Of a stretch of DNA of 64,000 nt, positions 61,836 through 64,000 are shown in pieces. The notes under the pieces were generated by a model. The model worked only from the letters and a program-made list of their open reading frames with translations, did not search any database and was not told where the DNA came from. Made by a program: the position numbers and the translations under genes. The stretch comes from JBMNEH01 sp050948665 (GTDB lineage: Bacteria; Bacillota; Clostridia; Christensenellales; UMGS416), in assembly GCA_050948665.1 (NCBI GenBank), contig JBMNEH010000001.1:1736001-1800000 (forward strand). Reading direction: 5' to 3'. Position 1 is the stretch's first letter. Each line of letters starts with the position of its first letter.

Positions 61836-62903
61836 TCAACCCTTGACATCCTCCCCCAGTACACTGCGGCGAAGCTGGCCGCAAGCGCCTTGAATATCGG
61901 TTCCCATGCTCCGGCGCTGGGTCACTGAAACACCCAAGTCCTCCAATGTCTTGCGAAAAAGTTCAATACCTTGGGCCGGTGTTCCCAGTACGCCCCATTC
62001 CGCCACAGGATTCAAAGGAATGAGGTTCACATGGCAGCGAATGCCCCATATAAGCCTTGCCAGTTGTTCCGCCTGTTCGGTGGAATCGTTGATACCCTTC
62101 ATAAGAGCATACTCAAACACTACCCGACGCGAGGTCTTTTTCTCATAATGCTTTACAGCCCGGATAATCTCCCCCAGAGGATTTGCTGCCGCGCTCGGCA
62201 TGATTCTTCGGCGAAGGCTGTCCTCCGGTGCGTGAAGAGAAAGTGAAAGAGTAACCGGCAACCCTTCCGTCGTAAATCGTCTAAGCGGCTTCAAAAGACC
62301 GCAGGTGGATAGGGATACATTTCGCAGACTGACGCCCAGACCTTTCTTCTCTTTTAGCAGTCTGAGAAAACGGACGGTGTTATCATAATTATCCAGCGGC
62401 TCACCGCTACCCATCAGCACAACATTGGTAATCGGTCGCTCCTGCGCAGTACGTACCCATCCCCTCTCCCTGGCAATCCTAGAGGCAGTCACCACCTGAC
62501 CCAGCATCTCACCCGCAGTCAAATCCCGAATCCGTCCCTCTAAAGTTGAAGCACAGAAGCGGCACCCCATCCGGCAGCCTACCTGGGTGGAAACGCAGAG
62601 AGTATTTCCATAATCGTAGCGCATAAAAACGCTCTCGATGATGTTTCCGTCCTCCAAGACGAAAAGGTACTTCACTGTACGGTCCAGCGCGGAACAAAGC
62701 ATTTTGAAAACTTTTACCCCACCCAAGGTAAAAATTTCCTGCATCTGTGTCCGCAGCGCGACGGGGATATTGGCCATCTCCTTCCAGTTTGCTCCGGAAA
62801 TCGCCCATCGATACAGCTGCTCTCCCCGAAACGCCGGAAATCCGCTGTCCTTGGCCAGCATCCGCATTTCATCCAGGGTATGGTCTAATATCGCCTCAGG
62901 CAT
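61836..62903 (-). CDS. rlmN: 23S rRNA (adenine2503-C2)/tRNA adenine37 methyltransferase
   Basis: A 355-residue radical SAM enzyme that methylates A2503 of 23S rRNA and A37 of tRNA. CRMGCRFCAS (CxxxCxxC) binds the [4Fe-4S] cluster; GSGEPLDNYDN and CHVNLIPLNP follow; the Cys in GACGQL is the second catalytic Cys. ATG at 62903 lies one base after the fmt stop; the frame extends further inside fmt but is not used. Ribosome binding site GGGGGT is within the fmt end. Confidence 0.96.
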   Translation of the reverse strand: MPEAILDHTLDEMRMLAKDSGFPAFRGEQLYRWAISGANWKEMANIPVALRTQMQEIFTLGGVKVFKMLCSALDRTVKYLFVLEDGNIIESVFMRYDYGNTLCVSTQVGCRMGCRFCASTLEGRIRDLTAGEMLGQVVTASRIARERGWVRTAQERPITNVVLMGSGEPLDNYDNTVRFLRLLKEKKGLGVSLRNVSLSTCGLLKPLRRFTTEGLPVTLSLSLHAPEDSLRRRIMPSAAANPLGEIIRAVKHYEKKTSRRVVFEYALMKGINDSTEQAEQLARLIWGIRCHVNLIPLNPVAEWGVLGTPAQGIELFRKTLEDLGVSVTQRRSMGTDIQGACGQLRRSVLGEDVKG

Positions 62904-62904
62904 T

Positions 62905-63834
62905 TTACCCCCAAACGTCGCCGGGCGCAACTTTTTTCCCACGAAGAAAGGCATCCGCATCCAAAGGCTTTTTCCCCGGCAGTTGAAGCCGCAATATCCG
63001 CAGGATGCCTTCTCCCGCTGCAATACGGATACCCTCCCTCCCGGCGCTGACCACTGTACCCGGTGCTTCCCGGATTGAATCCGCCTCCGGACGGGTCTCC
63101 AATATCTTTACCTGTGCGCGGCCCATGTATGTACTGGTTCCCGGCCAAGGGGACATCCCCCTCACCCGGTTATGCAGCTCATCCGCAGAATTCTTCCAGT
63201 CCAGGATCCCATCCTCCCGGGTCAGCATTGCGCAATACGTCGCCTCCTCCTGGTTCTGTGGTATGGGCGCCAATGTGCCGGCTTCCAAAGCATCCAATGT
63301 ATCGGATAAAACCTTCGCACCAAGTACCGCCATCCTGTCAAACAATTCCCCGGCAGTCTCGTTCTCTCCTATCATGACAGCGGCTTTCAGCAGCATTGGG
63401 CCGCTGTCCACGCCCCGCTCGGTAAGCATTGTGGTGATTCCGGTTTCTCTTTCTCCGTTAAGTATCGCCCACTGTATCGGGGCAGGTCCCCTGTATTTGG
63501 GCAGCAACGACCCGTGGACATTGATAACGCCCAGCGGCGGAATTGACAGAATTTTTCGGGTCAATATCTGTCCGTAAGCCACTGTGATCATCAGATCCGG
63601 CGCCAGATTTTCCAGTTGCTCTACCGCCTCAGGCGCCCGAATATTCGAAAAGGTGTACACCGGAAGACCCATATCCAACGCCCTTTGACAAAGGGGACAA
63701 TGACTGATTTTTTTCCCCCTGCCAACAGGCCGGTCAGGTTGGGTAACAACTCCGACAACCTCATAACCCCGGCTGATCAGCATCTCCAGAGAGGGTATGC
63801 CAAAGCTTGGTGAACCCAATACCACTACCCGCAT
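62905..63834 (-). CDS. fmt: Methionyl-tRNA formyltransferase
   Basis: A 309-residue enzyme formylating initiator Met-tRNA with 10-formyl-THF. MRVVVLGSPSFGIPSLEML, INVHGSLLPKYRGPAPIQWA (catalytic His/Asn region) and GVDSGPML are hallmarks; the C-terminal beta domain ends at GKKVAPGDVWG. ATG at 63834 shares its A with the def stop (TAATG) and follows GGGAGG. Confidence 0.97.
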   Translation of the reverse strand: MRVVVLGSPSFGIPSLEMLISRGYEVVGVVTQPDRPVGRGKKISHCPLCQRALDMGLPVYTFSNIRAPEAVEQLENLAPDLMITVAYGQILTRKILSIPPLGVINVHGSLLPKYRGPAPIQWAILNGERETGITTMLTERGVDSGPMLLKAAVMIGENETAGELFDRMAVLGAKVLSDTLDALEAGTLAPIPQNQEEATYCAMLTREDGILDWKNSADELHNRVRGMSPWPGTSTYMGRAQVKILETRPEADSIREAPGTVVSAGREGIRIAAGEGILRILRLQLPGKKPLDADAFLRGKKVAPGDVWG

Positions 63835-64000
63835 TATTCGTCCTCCCAAAGGGGACCTTCCACAATATCCGTATACAGTTTCCCGTCAAGGTGATCCAAC
63901 TCATGACAGAGAGCCACGGCCAGTAGTCCTTCCCCTTCCTTTTCAAAAAAATCGCCGTTTCGATCTTGCGCCCGTACTCTTACCTTCTCCGGACGGCGTG
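63834..64000 (-). CDS. def: Peptide deformylase, C-terminal part (cut by window edge)
   Basis: The last 54 codons are inside the window. ALCHELDHLDGKLYTD is the HExxH metal motif with the downstream signature, diagnostic of polypeptide deformylase, which removes formyl groups from nascent proteins. It ends EGPLWEDE and overlaps fmt by one base; def-fmt order is standard. The N-terminal part lies beyond the right edge. Confidence 0.95.
   Translation of the reverse strand, partial: RRPEKVRVRAQDRNGDFFEKEGEGLLAVALCHELDHLDGKLYTDIVEGPLWEDE

Overview
The window looks like a chromosomal segment of an anaerobic, low-to-mid GC Gram-positive bacterium of the class Clostridia (Oscillospirales/Eubacteriales-like). 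This is inferred from gene content: a cysteine T-box leader, a PurR/PurBox regulator, a PASTA kinase/phosphatase pair, IorAB indolepyruvate:ferredoxin oxidoreductase, the GGGtGRT/NifU-like pair, strong AGGAGG ribosome binding sites, TTG/GTG starts and many sigma-A promoters with 17-bp spacers. Most of it is core housekeeping DNA. Accessory or unexplained parts are a PLD-nuclease/helicase, two small glycoside-related clusters and four decayed gene remnants.

Layout. 1-470 (minus): DUF134 (cut by the window edge) and DUF5320 metal-cluster-associated genes under a promoter with a repeated 13-bp element. 852-1664: ZIP metal transporter. 1963-5118 (minus): PLD + SF2 helicase + DUF3427, a possible stand-alone defence gene. 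5675-6664: old-yellow-enzyme-type reductase. 6769-6845: tRNA-Arg(ACG). 7162-11838: four-gene Gld-type ABC exporter operon. 11982-15434: comB, metG, tatD. 15661-16833: DUF4870 and YhhN-type membrane proteins. 17267-18853 (minus): GH35-like glycosidase. 19015-21264 (minus): serC-serA. 21634-28016 (minus): iorA-iorB-alr-5-FCL-membrane protein, then rsmD-coaD-coiled-coil protein. 28259-30429: rhaA and a lipid kinase. 30563-34622 (minus): esterase, MBL hydrolase, NifU-like scaffold, GGGtGRT protein. 34758-36143 (minus) murC, divergent from purR-glmU-pth-mfd-foldase (36324-43913). 43953-45928 (minus): two amidohydrolases. 46282-48297: flavodoxin-like reductase, a lipoprotein and a methyltransferase pseudogene. 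48327-50640: T-box-cysE-cysS. 50650-53703: GH127 glycosidase and Gfo/Idh/MocA oxidoreductase, convergent. 54025-56722 (minus): CofE-like ligase and a ferredoxin-type aldo/keto reductase. 56870-57493: cytidylate-kinase-like protein. 57660-64000 (minus): def-fmt-rlmN-stp-pknB-rsgA-rpe, cut at the right edge.

How the genes work together. Several blocks form pathways: serC/serA make serine, cysE uses serine for cysteine synthesis, and cysS charges tRNA-Cys; the T-box senses uncharged tRNA-Cys. murC and glmU (and alr further away) feed peptidoglycan synthesis, which PASTA kinases commonly regulate. def-fmt-rlmN-rsgA belong to translation. The least understood parts are the GGGtGRT/NifU-like pair, the PLD-helicase and the orphan CofE-like ligase. 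No insertion sequence with intact ends, no CRISPR array and no prophage was seen.
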